DNA from: JBDHWI01 sp964590135
GTDB lineage: Bacteria; Chloroflexota; Anaerolineae; J036; Brachytrichaceae
Length of the DNA: 64,000 bases
NCBI GenBank assembly: GCA_964590135.1
Contig: CAZPVX010000006.1
Span: forward strand, 85,868-149,867
Direction: 5' to 3'
Made by a program: the position numbers and the translations under genes. The notes under the pieces are model-generated. The model was not told the origin of the DNA. It worked only from the letters and a program-made list of their open reading frames with translations, and made no database searches. Positions 51,090-60,077 of the stretch are shown here, one piece after another. The first letter of the stretch is position 1, and the number at the start of each line of letters is the position of its first letter.

Positions 51090-51095
51090 ATTCTA
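51090..51095 (-). promoter_or_regulatory. candidate -10 box of pcrA (leaderless)
   Basis: TAGAAT on the minus strand, 9 nt before the ATG at 51080; no Shine-Dalgarno visible. Confidence 0.45.
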
Positions 51096-51171
51096 TCGTG
51101 ATGCCCATCCTCGTCGCCGGGCAAGCGGGGATGGCGGCCCACGTCGCCGCTCAGGCCGCTGACATACAAAC

Positions 51172-52458
51172 TCACATCGCAATCACGCGATTTTCCTTGC
51201 GCGAAACTTCCGATGCAAATGCGAGCAGATGGCTCTCCAGCGAGACGCGCGCGGTGGTCGAATGCTTCGACGGCCTGCCATTGATCGAATCGATGAACGT
51301 GCGCATCAGCCCGAAATCACCGCCGCCATGGCCGCTGCTGCCGGCGGACGGGTAGATCAGCTCTTCCTTCTCACTGCCATGATCGATGATGCGAATGGCA
51401 TGCGGCCGGCCATCGGTGAAGTCGCCAAACAGGGTCGCCTTCGTGCCATCCCAGCGCATCGAGCGGCCTTCACGCTCGCTGTGGCCGTGCATGGTGAACG
51501 TGCAGGTCGCGCCGCCCTCGAACAGCATATTCAGCGTTTGGTGATCGACCACATCGTTGTCGCAGCGATAGACACAACGGCCATACGGGCTGGTGGTCAG
51601 TTTTTCCCAGCGCGCGGCCGGATCCGCCGGCATGTCGGCGGCATGCAGCATGAATTCATGCGCAGGGAAAGGTTCGATCTGCGAGCGATGGTGAACATCT
51701 GCGCCATAGAGGCGCGGCGCATACCATGGGCAGGTCGCCTCGATGGGGCAGCCATCGGTGCAGCGCGCCGGCGCCCCCTCAACCCCCGCTATCTCACCGA
51801 GCGAGAGCGTGCCTTCACGATAGTGCATCAGCGAGCCAAACGACGACAGATGCGTGACGCGCTGGCGCATGATCCACAACAGGATATCGAGATCGTGGCA
51901 GCACTTGGCGAGGATCATCGGCGCAGACCTGCCCTCATTGCCCCAGTTGCCGCGCACGAAGCTATGGCTCATGTGCCAGTAGCTCACGTTCTCGCGATGG
52001 TCGATGGTGACGATGCGGCCCAGCCGGCCGCTGTTCACGATGTCGTAGAGCACGGTGAAGAACGCCGTGAAGCGCAACACATGGCAGATCTGCAGTGTGC
52101 GCCCCAGCTGCTCGGCAGTCTCCACCAGATCGGTGCATTCAGCCGCGCTCACGCCCATCGGCTTTTCCAGCAACACGTCATAGCCGGCGCGCAGCAGCGC
52201 AAGCGTGCTGGCATGATGGGTGCGATCCTGCGTGCAGTTGATGGCAACGCGCGCCAGTTGTGGCTGGCTGCACAGCGCCTGCCACGAATCGAACTGCATC
52301 GCCGGCGGGATGTCGTGCAACGACGAGAATCGCCCGCGTCTCATCTCGTCCGGCTCAGCGACGGCGATCATCGAAATCTCGTTGGGATGTTGGATGGCAT
52401 ACGGCCCATAGGCAAAGGTGGCGCGGCCGCCGGCGCCAATCATGACAGCATCAATCAT
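51172..52458 (-). CDS. Gfo/Idh/MocA-family oxidoreductase
   Basis: NAD(P)-dependent oxidoreductase of 428 residues. N-terminal Rossmann VMIGAGGRATFAYGP and VAEPDEMRRGRF, EKPMGVSAAECTDLVE (the catalytic EKP motif), then a mixed beta C-terminal half, with a Cys cluster region CTDGCPIEATCPWYAP that is unusual for the family and could bind metal. These enzymes oxidise sugars, inositols or amino sugars. Next to araA and PhyH in the same direction, so a sugar or sugar-acid substrate is likely (inference). Start at MIDAVMIGAGG; the upstream in-frame region adds no family sequence. Confidence 0.88.
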   Translation of the reverse strand: MIDAVMIGAGGRATFAYGPYAIQHPNEISMIAVAEPDEMRRGRFSSLHDIPPAMQFDSWQALCSQPQLARVAINCTQDRTHHASTLALLRAGYDVLLEKPMGVSAAECTDLVETAEQLGRTLQICHVLRFTAFFTVLYDIVNSGRLGRIVTIDHRENVSYWHMSHSFVRGNWGNEGRSAPMILAKCCHDLDILLWIMRQRVTHLSSFGSLMHYREGTLSLGEIAGVEGAPARCTDGCPIEATCPWYAPRLYGADVHHRSQIEPFPAHEFMLHAADMPADPAARWEKLTTSPYGRCVYRCDNDVVDHQTLNMLFEGGATCTFTMHGHSEREGRSMRWDGTKATLFGDFTDGRPHAIRIIDHGSEKEELIYPSAGSSGHGGGDFGLMRTFIDSINGRPSKHSTTARVSLESHLLAFASEVSRKENRVIAM

Positions 52459-52512
52459 GTGGGAGATTAGAGAATAGGGCGCAGAGATTGGCAAACACGG
52501 ATCGCAAATTCT

Positions 52513-54036
52513 TCACATCCGCCCCAGCCCGGGCGCAAGATGGTAGTACACCTCATTGTTGCGCAGCGTCTGCTTGAACTCGCGCAACGCCGTGCCTTTG
52601 TCGATCACGACCAGCTCGATGCCGGCCATCTCGGCAAAGTCTTCCATGTGCTCGCTCGTGACGGAATAGCTGAAGCCCGTATGATGCGCGCCACCGGCGT
52701 AGATCCACGCTGCGCACGCCGTCTTGAAATCAGGTCTGGGTTGCCACACCGCGCGCGCCACCGGCAGCTTTGGCAGCGGCTGCGGCGGCGCAATCACATC
52801 CACCTCATTGACCAGCAGCCGGAAGCGATTGCCCAGATCCATCATCGCCGCGTTGATGGCCGCGCCGGCATGCGCGTTGAACACCAATCGCAACGGGTCT
52901 TCCTTGCCGCCAATGCCGAGCGGATGCACTTCGAGCGCTGGCTTGTCGGCCGCAATCGAGGGGCAAATTTCCAGCATGTGCGCCCCAAGCACCAGGCGCC
53001 CATCGGGGTGCAGGTGATAGGTGTAATCCTCCATGAATGACGTGCCGCCGGGCATGTCGGCGGCCATCACTTTCATCGCGCGCACCAGCGCGGCGGTCTT
53101 CCAGTCGCCCTCGCCGGCGAAGCCCAGCCCTTCGCTCATCAACCGTTGTGGCGCCAGACCAGGCAACTGCTTCAAGCCGTGCAGGTCCTCGAAGGTTGTT
53201 GTGAAGCCCTTGAAGCCGCCGCTGCCCAGGAAGGCGCGCAGACCGATCTCGATGCGCGCGCCATCACGAATGGATTGATGCCGCGCTCCACCCTTGCGCA
53301 AATCAGATGCCATCGTGTAGGACTGCTCGTATTCCGCGCACAACGCATCCACTTCGGCGTCGGTCGCCGCATTCACTTCGCGCACCACATCGCCCACGCC
53401 CCATGTATTGACCGAGTAGCCGAACTTCGCCTCCGCTGCGACCTTGTCGCCTTCGGTCACCGCAACCTGGCGCATGTTGTCGCCGATGCGGGCGAACTTC
53501 GCACCCTGCCAATCGTGCCATGCCCGGGCCGCGCGCATCCATGTGGCGATGCGATTGTGCACGTCAGGATCTGACCAGTGGCCCACCACGACTTTGCGGT
53601 TCAGACGCAGGCGCGTGTGGATGAAGCCCGCCTCGCGGTCGCCGTGCGCGGCCTGGTTCAGGTTCATGAAATCCATGTCGATCTCGCCCCAGGGCAGATC
53701 GCGGTTGAATTGCGTGTGCAAGTGCAGGAATGGCTTGCGCAACTGCGTCAACCCGCCGATCCACATCTTCGAGGGTGAGAAGGTGTGCATCCATAGGATG
53801 AGGCCGGCGCAGTTCGGACTGCTGTTTGCGTCGATGCACAACTGGCGAATCTCCTCCGGCGTCTTCAGCACTGGCTTGAAGACCACGTTGAGGGGGAGCG
53901 TGCCGGCGGCGTTCAGCGCCTGCACGATGTGCTGCGAATTGGCAGCGACCTGATTCAGCGCCGCTTCGCCATACAGGTGCTGGCTGCCGGTCACATACCA
54001 GACTTCAAGTTGCTTCAGGGAATCCAAGGTGTTCAT
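52513..54036 (-). CDS. araA: L-arabinose isomerase
   Basis: L-arabinose to L-ribulose, first step of bacterial arabinose catabolism, Mn-dependent, of 507 residues. Family motifs: LEVWYVTGSQHLYGEAALNQ, LWMHTFSPSKMWIGGL, HTQFNRDLPWGEIDMDFMNL, GEGDWKTAALVRAMKV, GTSFMEDYTYHL and the C-terminal HHTGFSYSVTSEHMEDFAEM (His ligands). The start at MNTLDSLKQLEVW fits; 41 upstream codons in the longer frame are not homologous. A TATACT box is 9 nt upstream. araB and araD are not in this window. Neighbouring Gfo/Idh/MocA oxidoreductase and PhyH may belong to the same sugar utilisation set. Confidence 0.95.
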   Translation of the reverse strand: MNTLDSLKQLEVWYVTGSQHLYGEAALNQVAANSQHIVQALNAAGTLPLNVVFKPVLKTPEEIRQLCIDANSSPNCAGLILWMHTFSPSKMWIGGLTQLRKPFLHLHTQFNRDLPWGEIDMDFMNLNQAAHGDREAGFIHTRLRLNRKVVVGHWSDPDVHNRIATWMRAARAWHDWQGAKFARIGDNMRQVAVTEGDKVAAEAKFGYSVNTWGVGDVVREVNAATDAEVDALCAEYEQSYTMASDLRKGGARHQSIRDGARIEIGLRAFLGSGGFKGFTTTFEDLHGLKQLPGLAPQRLMSEGLGFAGEGDWKTAALVRAMKVMAADMPGGTSFMEDYTYHLHPDGRLVLGAHMLEICPSIAADKPALEVHPLGIGGKEDPLRLVFNAHAGAAINAAMMDLGNRFRLLVNEVDVIAPPQPLPKLPVARAVWQPRPDFKTACAAWIYAGGAHHTGFSYSVTSEHMEDFAEMAGIELVVIDKGTALREFKQTLRNNEVYYHLAPGLGRM

Positions 54037-54045
54037 GGCAGAGGG

Positions 54046-54051
54046 AGTATA
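54046..54051 (-). promoter_or_regulatory. candidate -10 box of araA (leaderless)
   Basis: TATACT on the minus strand, 9 nt before the ATG at 54036. The same TATACTCCCTC 11-mer occurs at 48903-48913. Confidence 0.5.
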
Positions 54052-54127
54052 GAGCGAGGTTGTTCCAGGCACATGCCTGAAAGCACTTAGCATCGCGCAG
54101 AATGGTGAGCGACACCTCTGGAAAATG

Positions 54128-54177
54128 AGATACCGCCGGCGGGTCATGAGGGGGAACATGACCCATCGGCGGTATCT
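54128..54177. repeat. 21-bp near-perfect hairpin upstream of araA
   Basis: Arms 54128-54148 and 54157-54177 match over 19 of 21 bp (begin AGATACCGCCG), 8-nt loop. It lies between the F420-type reductase stop and the araA start, so it could end the upstream transcript or regulate araA. Confidence 0.75.
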
Positions 54178-54207
54178 GTATATTACGCAAAAACAGAAAA
54201 TTTGTTG

Positions 54208-54675
54208 CTACGAATCTGGCTCCACACGAAACACTGGCGTCCTGGCTGCAATGGCCACAAAGGCTGCGAGCGGTGCATCCTTACTGACAGACATGTGCGG
54301 CCGCGCCCCGGGTGCGCGCTGCAAATACAGTTTCAGGATCGGCGCCCTTTCTTCCACCGGCACTTCAATCAGCCGCACCCGCTCCTTCTTGCCACGCAGC
54401 AAACGCGCTTGTCCCTGCGCTGCGCGAATATTCTTCACCCACGCAGTTTGCTCGCCCAGCATGGAGACCAGATAGCGTTGTCCATCCAGCACGACCATCG
54501 CCAGTGGGAACGAGATCGCCTTGCCGGAGCGCCGACCAACCACTTCGAGCGTCACCAGATAGTTCGGCACGATGCCCAGCGCGTGAATCTCCGCCCAGCC
54601 GCGATTCATGGCGCGCGCGATGAGGTTGGGACGCCCGCCCTTGTAAAGCCAGCGTTTGAAATCCTGGAATAGCAT
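54208..54675 (-). CDS. F420-dependent (Ddn-type) nitroreductase-family protein
   Basis: Protein of 155 residues resembling deazaflavin-dependent nitroreductases (DDN/DUF385): LVTLEVVGRRSGKAISFPLAMVV, QRYLVSMLGEQTAWVKNIRAAQG and APLAAFVAIAARTPVFRVEP are typical. These bind F420H2 and reduce quinones or nitro compounds. Start at MLFQDFKRWLYKGG (54675), with upstream codons unlike the family. Same direction as the PhyH gene upstream (110-bp gap). Together with the LLM protein it implies F420 use (inference). Confidence 0.87.
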   Translation of the reverse strand: MLFQDFKRWLYKGGRPNLIARAMNRGWAEIHALGIVPNYLVTLEVVGRRSGKAISFPLAMVVLDGQRYLVSMLGEQTAWVKNIRAAQGQARLLRGKKERVRLIEVPVEERAPILKLYLQRAPGARPHMSVSKDAPLAAFVAIAARTPVFRVEPDS

Positions 54676-54785
54676 CACTTGATCGCAAGACAAAAATCTG
54701 CACTGCACGCCGCCGGCGGCATCATGAAGGGAGTGTCCGACCAGCGGCGTGAAATCAACGGCACGGCGTAAACGCACCGCTGCAT

Positions 54786-55817
54786 TCAATGATCGTGATC
54801 ATCGTCTTCGATGTCTGAATCGAGCAGCACCATGTTGCGGAACTTGAGCGCCTCGGCGTTGCGCTCCGGCGTGCCGCAGCCGCCCTCGCCACTGGGGCGC
54901 ACATGCGCGGCGGCGCGCTCCTCGATTCCCTTCCACGCATATGGATCCTTGCCGGCGATCATCACGATGTCGCGGTAGTCGAGACCGGCGATCGAGCCAC
55001 TCAGCTTGTCGCCCCAATGCCACGGCAGCAGCGACTCCGCACTCATGTAATGGTTCACCAACGCGCGGCGATAGCCACTCTTCGCGTAGTTCGGCAGCGA
55101 GCGATGCAGCAGGTAGCCATTGAAGAACACAATGCTGCCCCGTTTCACTTCCACCGGCACTTCGTCGTCATCGCTGTAGGGGAAATCGGTTGACTCGCCG
55201 GCGCAGTCGAAGCGCTTGTCGCGCTGCTGGTGCTGCGGCCACAACACGCCATGCTTGTGCGAGCCCGGGATCACCCACAGGCAGCCATTCTCCACCGTCG
55301 CATCATCCATTGCGATCCACGCGCCGGTGAGCGAGCGGTCGCGGGTGGGAATGTAAAACTCATCCTGATGCCAGGCCTGCCCGGGCTTGCCGCTGGCCTT
55401 GATGAACAGCATCGACTGCATGGCTTTCACATTCGGGCCGATCACGCTGGTCAACACGTCGACGATGGCCGGCAGCGCCAGCGCAGCGTGCATGGCCTGT
55501 GAGAGCTTGTGCGGGAAGTGGATGCACAGGTAGCGGCGCATCACATCATCGTCGCTCTCGCCGGGGGCCGCCGGCGTCACGCCTTTGATCGGCCCGCGCT
55601 CGCCGCGACATAGCTCCACCGTCTCGTGGATCAAACCCTGCAGCACGCCGGCGTCTGCGCCGCTCTCGATGACGAGAAATCCGTTGTCCTTGAAGAACTG
55701 TGTCTTCGCCGGCGTCATCGGCAGGTCGAACCAGCCGGCTGGCTTGCTGCCTTTCCATGAAGCAAAGGGCGGGAAAGGCACGCGGGGATCGAGCATTTGA
55801 GCTTCCTGTGTGGTCAT
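54786..55817 (-). CDS. phytanoyl-CoA dioxygenase (PhyH) family protein
   Basis: Fe(II)/2-oxoglutarate dioxygenase of 343 residues. Metal site: WHQDEFYIPTRD (His-x-Asp) and the second His downstream in the NHYMSAES region; GAWIAMDDATVENGCLWVIPGSHKHG is the usual PhyH stretch. It hydroxylates a small substrate; which one cannot be read. The tail is Asp/His-rich (DIEDDDHDH). GAGG about 7 nt before the ATG at 55817 supports that start over the upstream in-frame Met at 55865. It is divergent from the AraC regulator, which may control it. Confidence 0.92.
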   Translation of the reverse strand: MTTQEAQMLDPRVPFPPFASWKGSKPAGWFDLPMTPAKTQFFKDNGFLVIESGADAGVLQGLIHETVELCRGERGPIKGVTPAAPGESDDDVMRRYLCIHFPHKLSQAMHAALALPAIVDVLTSVIGPNVKAMQSMLFIKASGKPGQAWHQDEFYIPTRDRSLTGAWIAMDDATVENGCLWVIPGSHKHGVLWPQHQQRDKRFDCAGESTDFPYSDDDEVPVEVKRGSIVFFNGYLLHRSLPNYAKSGYRRALVNHYMSAESLLPWHWGDKLSGSIAGLDYRDIVMIAGKDPYAWKGIEERAAAHVRPSGEGGCGTPERNAEALKFRNMVLLDSDIEDDDHDH

Positions 55818-55979
55818 GTGATATTCCTCAATCTGTGAAGCGCTGTTTTGCACCGCATCCTTCAAACTGCGCGCGGCGTTTCAACGCGCGCAAGGTCGTC
55901 GATTTCAAGCCGCGCTTCGATCGGGATGCCTTTTTTCAGGGGTGCGTAAACTTGATAACATCTCGTCTGAGCGGAATCC

Positions 55980-56801
55980 ATGCCTGACCTGCTCCAAAAC
56001 ATATCCAGCATTCATCGCGTGCGCGCCAGCGAGCGCGTGACCTTCGGCGATGTCACCTACGGCGCAGGCGGCATCTGCGGCCCACGCATTCAGCCCGACT
56101 ACCAGCTCGTGGCGATCTACGCCGGCGAAGCGCGCATCCAGATCGACGAAGATGTGCGGCATCTGCCGGCAAATCACATTTCTCTCATGCGACCAGGCCA
56201 TCTGGAGCATTTCACATTTTCAGTCGAGAGCGAGACACATCACACCTGGTGCGCAGTGCATCCATCCCTGGTGGATGGGGCATTGCGCGAAGCGCTGGCC
56301 GGCGCGCCGTTCAGCCTGCCCATCAGCGCGAGGATGCACACGCTGATCGAGATGGGATTGTCATTTGCAACCAGCGACATCGCCGGCGCGCAAGGTGTGC
56401 TGGCGCAGATCGGCCTGGCTGGACTGCACGAATACCTCTTCGAGGCCGAGCGCGCTGCCCTGCGCCTGCTCACTCCTGCAGCGGTGATCAAAGCGCAGCA
56501 CCACATCGAAGCGCATCTGGGAGAGCCGATGAGGCTGGATGACATTGCGAAGGCGGCCAACGTGACGCCGCAGCATCTGGTGAAGCTGTTCAATCAGCAC
56601 CTGCGCATCACGCCGATGCGCTTCGTGTGGAATGCGCGATTGCGGCGCGGTGTGGAATTGCTGATGCAAAGCGGGCTGACGGTGAGCGAAGTGGCCGAGC
56701 AATGCGGCTTCCAGACGCCGTTTCATTTCTCACGATTGGTCAAGCAGCGCTATGGCATGTCGCCGAAGGAATTGCGCCGGCGGGCGTGGAAGCAGAATTG
56801 A
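55980..56801 (+). CDS. AraC-family transcriptional regulator
   Basis: Regulator of 273 residues. N-terminal cupin-like sensor (YQLVAIYAGEARIQIDEDVRHLPANHISLMRPGHLEHF) and C-terminal double HTH: LDDIAKAANVTPQHLVKLF and VSEVAEQCGFQTPFHFSRLVKQRYGMSPKEL, the AraC signature. Likely activates a neighbouring catabolic set (PhyH, araA, Gfo/Idh/MocA genes) from the 162-bp divergent region; ligand unknown. A TAACAT box at 55956-55961 could serve its promoter. Confidence 0.92.
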   Translation: MPDLLQNISSIHRVRASERVTFGDVTYGAGGICGPRIQPDYQLVAIYAGEARIQIDEDVRHLPANHISLMRPGHLEHFTFSVESETHHTWCAVHPSLVDGALREALAGAPFSLPISARMHTLIEMGLSFATSDIAGAQGVLAQIGLAGLHEYLFEAERAALRLLTPAAVIKAQHHIEAHLGEPMRLDDIAKAANVTPQHLVKLFNQHLRITPMRFVWNARLRRGVELLMQSGLTVSEVAEQCGFQTPFHFSRLVKQRYGMSPKELRRRAWKQN

Positions 56802-56836
56802 GCCATGGAGCGATCAGGTGTGTGCTCAATGCCCCA

Positions 56837-59269
56837 TCACTCAACCACCCACGCCAGCGCCATTACATCGACGAAGATGTCGCTCTTCTTTGGCGCGAGC
56901 GGCACCTGCACCACGGCGCTGAGCGCGCGCATCCACTTGTCGCTCAGCGCGTTGAGGGCATCCTTGTATTCGCCGGCCACCGCCTGCAGATCCTGCTGCA
57001 GTTTGGCGATGGCTGCCTCGGATTCGCGCACGTCCTGCTGCGCGCTTTCCACCTCTCGCCGGCGGCGCGCGCCAAACGCAACCGCATAGCTCTGCCGCCG
57101 GCCAAACACGAAATTGAACAGCGACTCGACGCCGCCCAGCAACTCCTCGCGCTGTCGGCCGCCCAGTTCGGCGCGATCTTGCGCCAGCTCGCGATGCTCG
57201 CGCGCCACGCGATCCTGCAAGGTCTGCATGTGGCGCTCATATTGCACGCGCACCTTCTGCGCCTCCGCATCGCGCTTCTCGCGGGCGGCATTTTCACAGC
57301 GCTCACGAAATTCGATCTGGCTCTCGCCGGGCTGACCGTAGAGCTTCAGCGCGCGATTGAAGAAGATCTCAGTCACACCAAAGCGATACACATGCTCGAT
57401 CAACAATCGCTCGGCTTGCTTCATCCAGCGGCTGTTGATGCCGGCCGGCAATGACCCAAAATCCACATCGGGCAACGGTTCGGGTTGCAAGTCCGATGGC
57501 GCAAGGTCTGGGCGCAGGGTTGCCTGCGCAAAATCCGGCAACTGCGCCACATGGCCGAGCGGCACGAGGAACGTGTAGCGCTCGGAGCTGTTCACGCCGC
57601 TGGCGCGATCAGTGATGCGAACAGCAGCGCTGGCCAGCAGGTGAGGCGCGTAGCGAAGTGCTGAGTTTCGAGCTTCAAATTGCAATCGCGCCGGCACAAA
57701 CACTTCACGCACATCCGGTGGCAACTGGGGTCGATTCTCGATTGTGAATTGCGGCTTGCGGCCTGGGGATTGCGCCACAGCCGGAGCTTCTTCGATCTCT
57801 GCGATCGAAACTCCGGGCTCCCCTTGCATCCCTTGCTCCCCTTCCCCGTCAGGCTGAAGCAAGCTGATCTGGTCGCGCGTGAGCGGTCCACGCAGGTAGC
57901 TCATCGCCCAGCGGCTCTGGAAGAAGCGCGGGCGGCCGGTCGCGCTTTGCAGCAGGAACACGCGCGGTGGCAGGATGCCGAGCGGGCCTTCGAAGTGGCT
58001 GCGGTCGAAGCCGGCGCCGGCGCCCTCCAATCCCTCCAGCGCACGATCGCGGTCACGCCCGGTGCGCAGCCGGCCGATGAACCATGTGCCGATGTTCGCC
58101 AGCCCCTTGTAGTCCAGATCAGCCGGATTCTGGGTGGCGAGGAATGCGCCGAGGCCGGCGGCGCGGCCCTGCTTGATGATCGTCATCAGCGGCTGCTTGG
58201 TCGGCGGGTTGCGCGGATATGGCGGGCAGTAGCCATAGACCTCATCGAAATACACCAGACAGCGCAATGAAGACGTGCCGGTCTGGCTGCGCATCCACAG
58301 CACCAGTTGAGACAGCAGCAGCGTGGTGAAGAATTGGCGCTCGCCTTCGCCGAGATGCGCAAGGTAGAAGATGGCGCAGCGCGTCTTGCCGGCTGGGTTG
58401 CTGCCGCCGGCGGCGCGGTCGGGCTTGATGAAGGTTGCGATATCCATCGCCACGCCTTGCGTCCAAACGCCAAACGAGGGCGAAGCCATCAGGTTGTTCA
58501 GCCGCATTGCCAGATCGAAGCGCTCATTGCGCGGGTAGAACACATCCATGTCGAATGCGCCGATGCGCGTGACCGGCGGCGATTGGATCTGCTGGATGAG
58601 CGTGGTGAGCGTGAGCGGCTGGCCGGCCCGCCAGGATGCCTCAAAGATTGTCGCCAGCAAAATGTGATCGCGGCTTTGCATGGGGTCAGCTTCGATGCCG
58701 ACGAGTTCGAGCAGGGCCTGGCACAACTGCGAGATGCGCTCGCGCAGGGTTTCGGTATTGCGCGCCCAGGTGATATTCGGGTCATTGGGCGGAGACAGGC
58801 TCTGCAACACGTTCACGGGGATGCCGGCGTCGCTGCCGGGCGTGTAGATGTCGAACTTGGCGCAGTCGCGCAAGGCAGCGATGCGCTGCGGCCCAATGCC
58901 CCACTGCTGCAAGCCGGCGCGCCATCTCTGCGCGGTGGCCTCAGCCAGTTCTTGCGGGGAGAGATTTTGACGCGCCGCCTCATCCGCATCCAGCCAGGCC
59001 AGGAAGTCCGCCGGCTGCAACTCCGGGAACGACAGCGCCAGGTTGGTGATGTCGCCCTTCGGATCGATGATGACGCACGGCACGCCTTGCAGCAGCGCCT
59101 CCTCCAGCACGACGATGCCGAGGCCGGTCTTGCCGGTGCCGGTCATGCCCAGGCACACGGCATGCGTGGTCAGATCGCGCGCGCTCAGCAGAATGGGTGT
59201 GTCGGTGGGCTGTTGATCGTCGAGGTCGTATTCGCGCCCCAGGTAGAGCTTGCCGGGTTGGTCGAACAT
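56837..59269 (-). CDS. HerA/DUF87-type ATPase with C-terminal coiled coil
   Basis: Large ATPase of 810 residues of the HerA/VirB4/FtsK-like clan. N-terminal strand domain LYLGREYDL, Walker A AVCLGMTGTGKTGLGIVVLE, IIDPKGDITNL, Walker B LRCLVYFDEVYGY, and an arginine-containing stretch FIGRLRTGRDRDRALEGLE. Residues ~470-490 hold a glycine-rich insert. The final third is charged coiled coil (REKRDAEAQKVRVQYERH onward) ending DIFVDVMALAWVVE. Such ATPases translocate DNA or membrane-associated substrates. No NurA/Sir2-type partner or conjugation gene is adjacent. TACAAT box 9 nt before the ATG. Confidence 0.88.
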   Translation of the reverse strand: MFDQPGKLYLGREYDLDDQQPTDTPILLSARDLTTHAVCLGMTGTGKTGLGIVVLEEALLQGVPCVIIDPKGDITNLALSFPELQPADFLAWLDADEAARQNLSPQELAEATAQRWRAGLQQWGIGPQRIAALRDCAKFDIYTPGSDAGIPVNVLQSLSPPNDPNITWARNTETLRERISQLCQALLELVGIEADPMQSRDHILLATIFEASWRAGQPLTLTTLIQQIQSPPVTRIGAFDMDVFYPRNERFDLAMRLNNLMASPSFGVWTQGVAMDIATFIKPDRAAGGSNPAGKTRCAIFYLAHLGEGERQFFTTLLLSQLVLWMRSQTGTSSLRCLVYFDEVYGYCPPYPRNPPTKQPLMTIIKQGRAAGLGAFLATQNPADLDYKGLANIGTWFIGRLRTGRDRDRALEGLEGAGAGFDRSHFEGPLGILPPRVFLLQSATGRPRFFQSRWAMSYLRGPLTRDQISLLQPDGEGEQGMQGEPGVSIAEIEEAPAVAQSPGRKPQFTIENRPQLPPDVREVFVPARLQFEARNSALRYAPHLLASAAVRITDRASGVNSSERYTFLVPLGHVAQLPDFAQATLRPDLAPSDLQPEPLPDVDFGSLPAGINSRWMKQAERLLIEHVYRFGVTEIFFNRALKLYGQPGESQIEFRERCENAAREKRDAEAQKVRVQYERHMQTLQDRVAREHRELAQDRAELGGRQREELLGGVESLFNFVFGRRQSYAVAFGARRRREVESAQQDVRESEAAIAKLQQDLQAVAGEYKDALNALSDKWMRALSAVVQVPLAPKKSDIFVDVMALAWVVE

Positions 59270-59278
59270 CTGTGCTGG

Positions 59279-59284
59279 ATTGTA
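59279..59284 (-). promoter_or_regulatory. candidate -10 box of HerA-like gene (leaderless)
   Basis: TACAAT on the minus strand, 9 nt before the ATG at 59269. Confidence 0.5.
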
Positions 59285-59581
59285 GCGCGAATGGTCAGAC
59301 CGACCCTGAGCATGTTGAAGGAATGTTCAGGTGATTGAGTCGCCATGACGATCCAACTCTCACAGCAGTGATTTATGCCGGTCTGAACTAATGTCAGAAA
59401 TCTGTGTCAGGTTGTCAGGAAAGGTCAACTTTTTAACCCGACAAAATGTTAGAACAAGAGATGTGCCGGCGAAACACGTTTGGAACGCCGCAATTGCTAA
59501 CCCGATTGACAGAGGCGGTGAAAGCATGATCACGAATCGCAGAACGGCTCAGGTGAAGCAGGGGCGCATGGAGGAATTGAT
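59285..59581. other. AT-richer spacer at the start of the right-hand block
   Basis: 297 bp without a supportable intact gene. An ORF starting 59526 (MITNRRTAQVKQGRMEELI, 27 codons, running over the next start) resembles the start of a small dimeric alpha/beta-barrel protein and may be a broken gene. Composition is less GC-rich than the backbone. Confidence 0.4.
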
Positions 59582-59947
59582 ATGGCGAAGATATTCGGAA
59601 TGCACATGATCGGACTCCGCACGGGCGTCAAGGGGGAGGATTTCGAGAAGTTCTTTCGCGAAAGAGTGGCCCATCTTCCACTTTTCCAGGGCTGGAAACT
59701 GTCTCTCCTCAAAGGAGATCGGGGCGACCGGGAGGGCAAGTATCTGCTGCTAGTCGAGATTGAGAGCGTGGAGGCGCGCAATCGCTATTCTCCTGCTCCA
59801 GATCAAAACTCGGCCGAGTCCGGCCGGTTCTTAGAAACCCACACAGAGGTCTACGAATCTGTGTTCGCGGAATGGGGGAAGCTTGCGTCATTGATCGGCG
59901 CGCCGACCATCTACACGGACTACGTGGTGGTAGGCGAATCAGCATAG
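59582..59947 (+). CDS. small dimeric alpha/beta-barrel-like protein
   Basis: Hypothetical protein of 121 residues (MAKIFGMHMIGLRTGVKGED). Pattern of alternating strands and one long helix (EDFEKFFRERVAHLPLF, WKLSLLKGDRGDREGKYLLLVEIES, YTDYVVVGES) fits the NIPSNAP/ABM-type ferredoxin-like barrel fold; function unknown. A canonical GGAGG (59570-59574) lies 7 nt before the ATG. Confidence 0.75.
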   Translation: MAKIFGMHMIGLRTGVKGEDFEKFFRERVAHLPLFQGWKLSLLKGDRGDREGKYLLLVEIESVEARNRYSPAPDQNSAESGRFLETHTEVYESVFAEWGKLASLIGAPTIYTDYVVVGESA

Positions 59948-60077
59948 GCGTTGCGCCAGCGTCGGCGATGACTCCATCTCCGCACATTCCGGCGGATGGC
60001 GCAGCGCGGACACGCTGAATAAACGCCCTGGCTTTATCGTCACGCCATCCGACCGCATTTCAAATGGAGGTTCAACT

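Noticed and set aside
49113..51101. 662-residue open frame on + strand opposite pcrA
   Set aside because: Antisense shadow of a gene with all helicase motifs; no family features; a long frame is expected in GC-rich third-position DNA.
51229..52470. 413-residue + strand frame opposite Gfo/Idh/MocA gene
   Set aside because: Antisense shadow; the minus frame has the EKP and Rossmann motifs.
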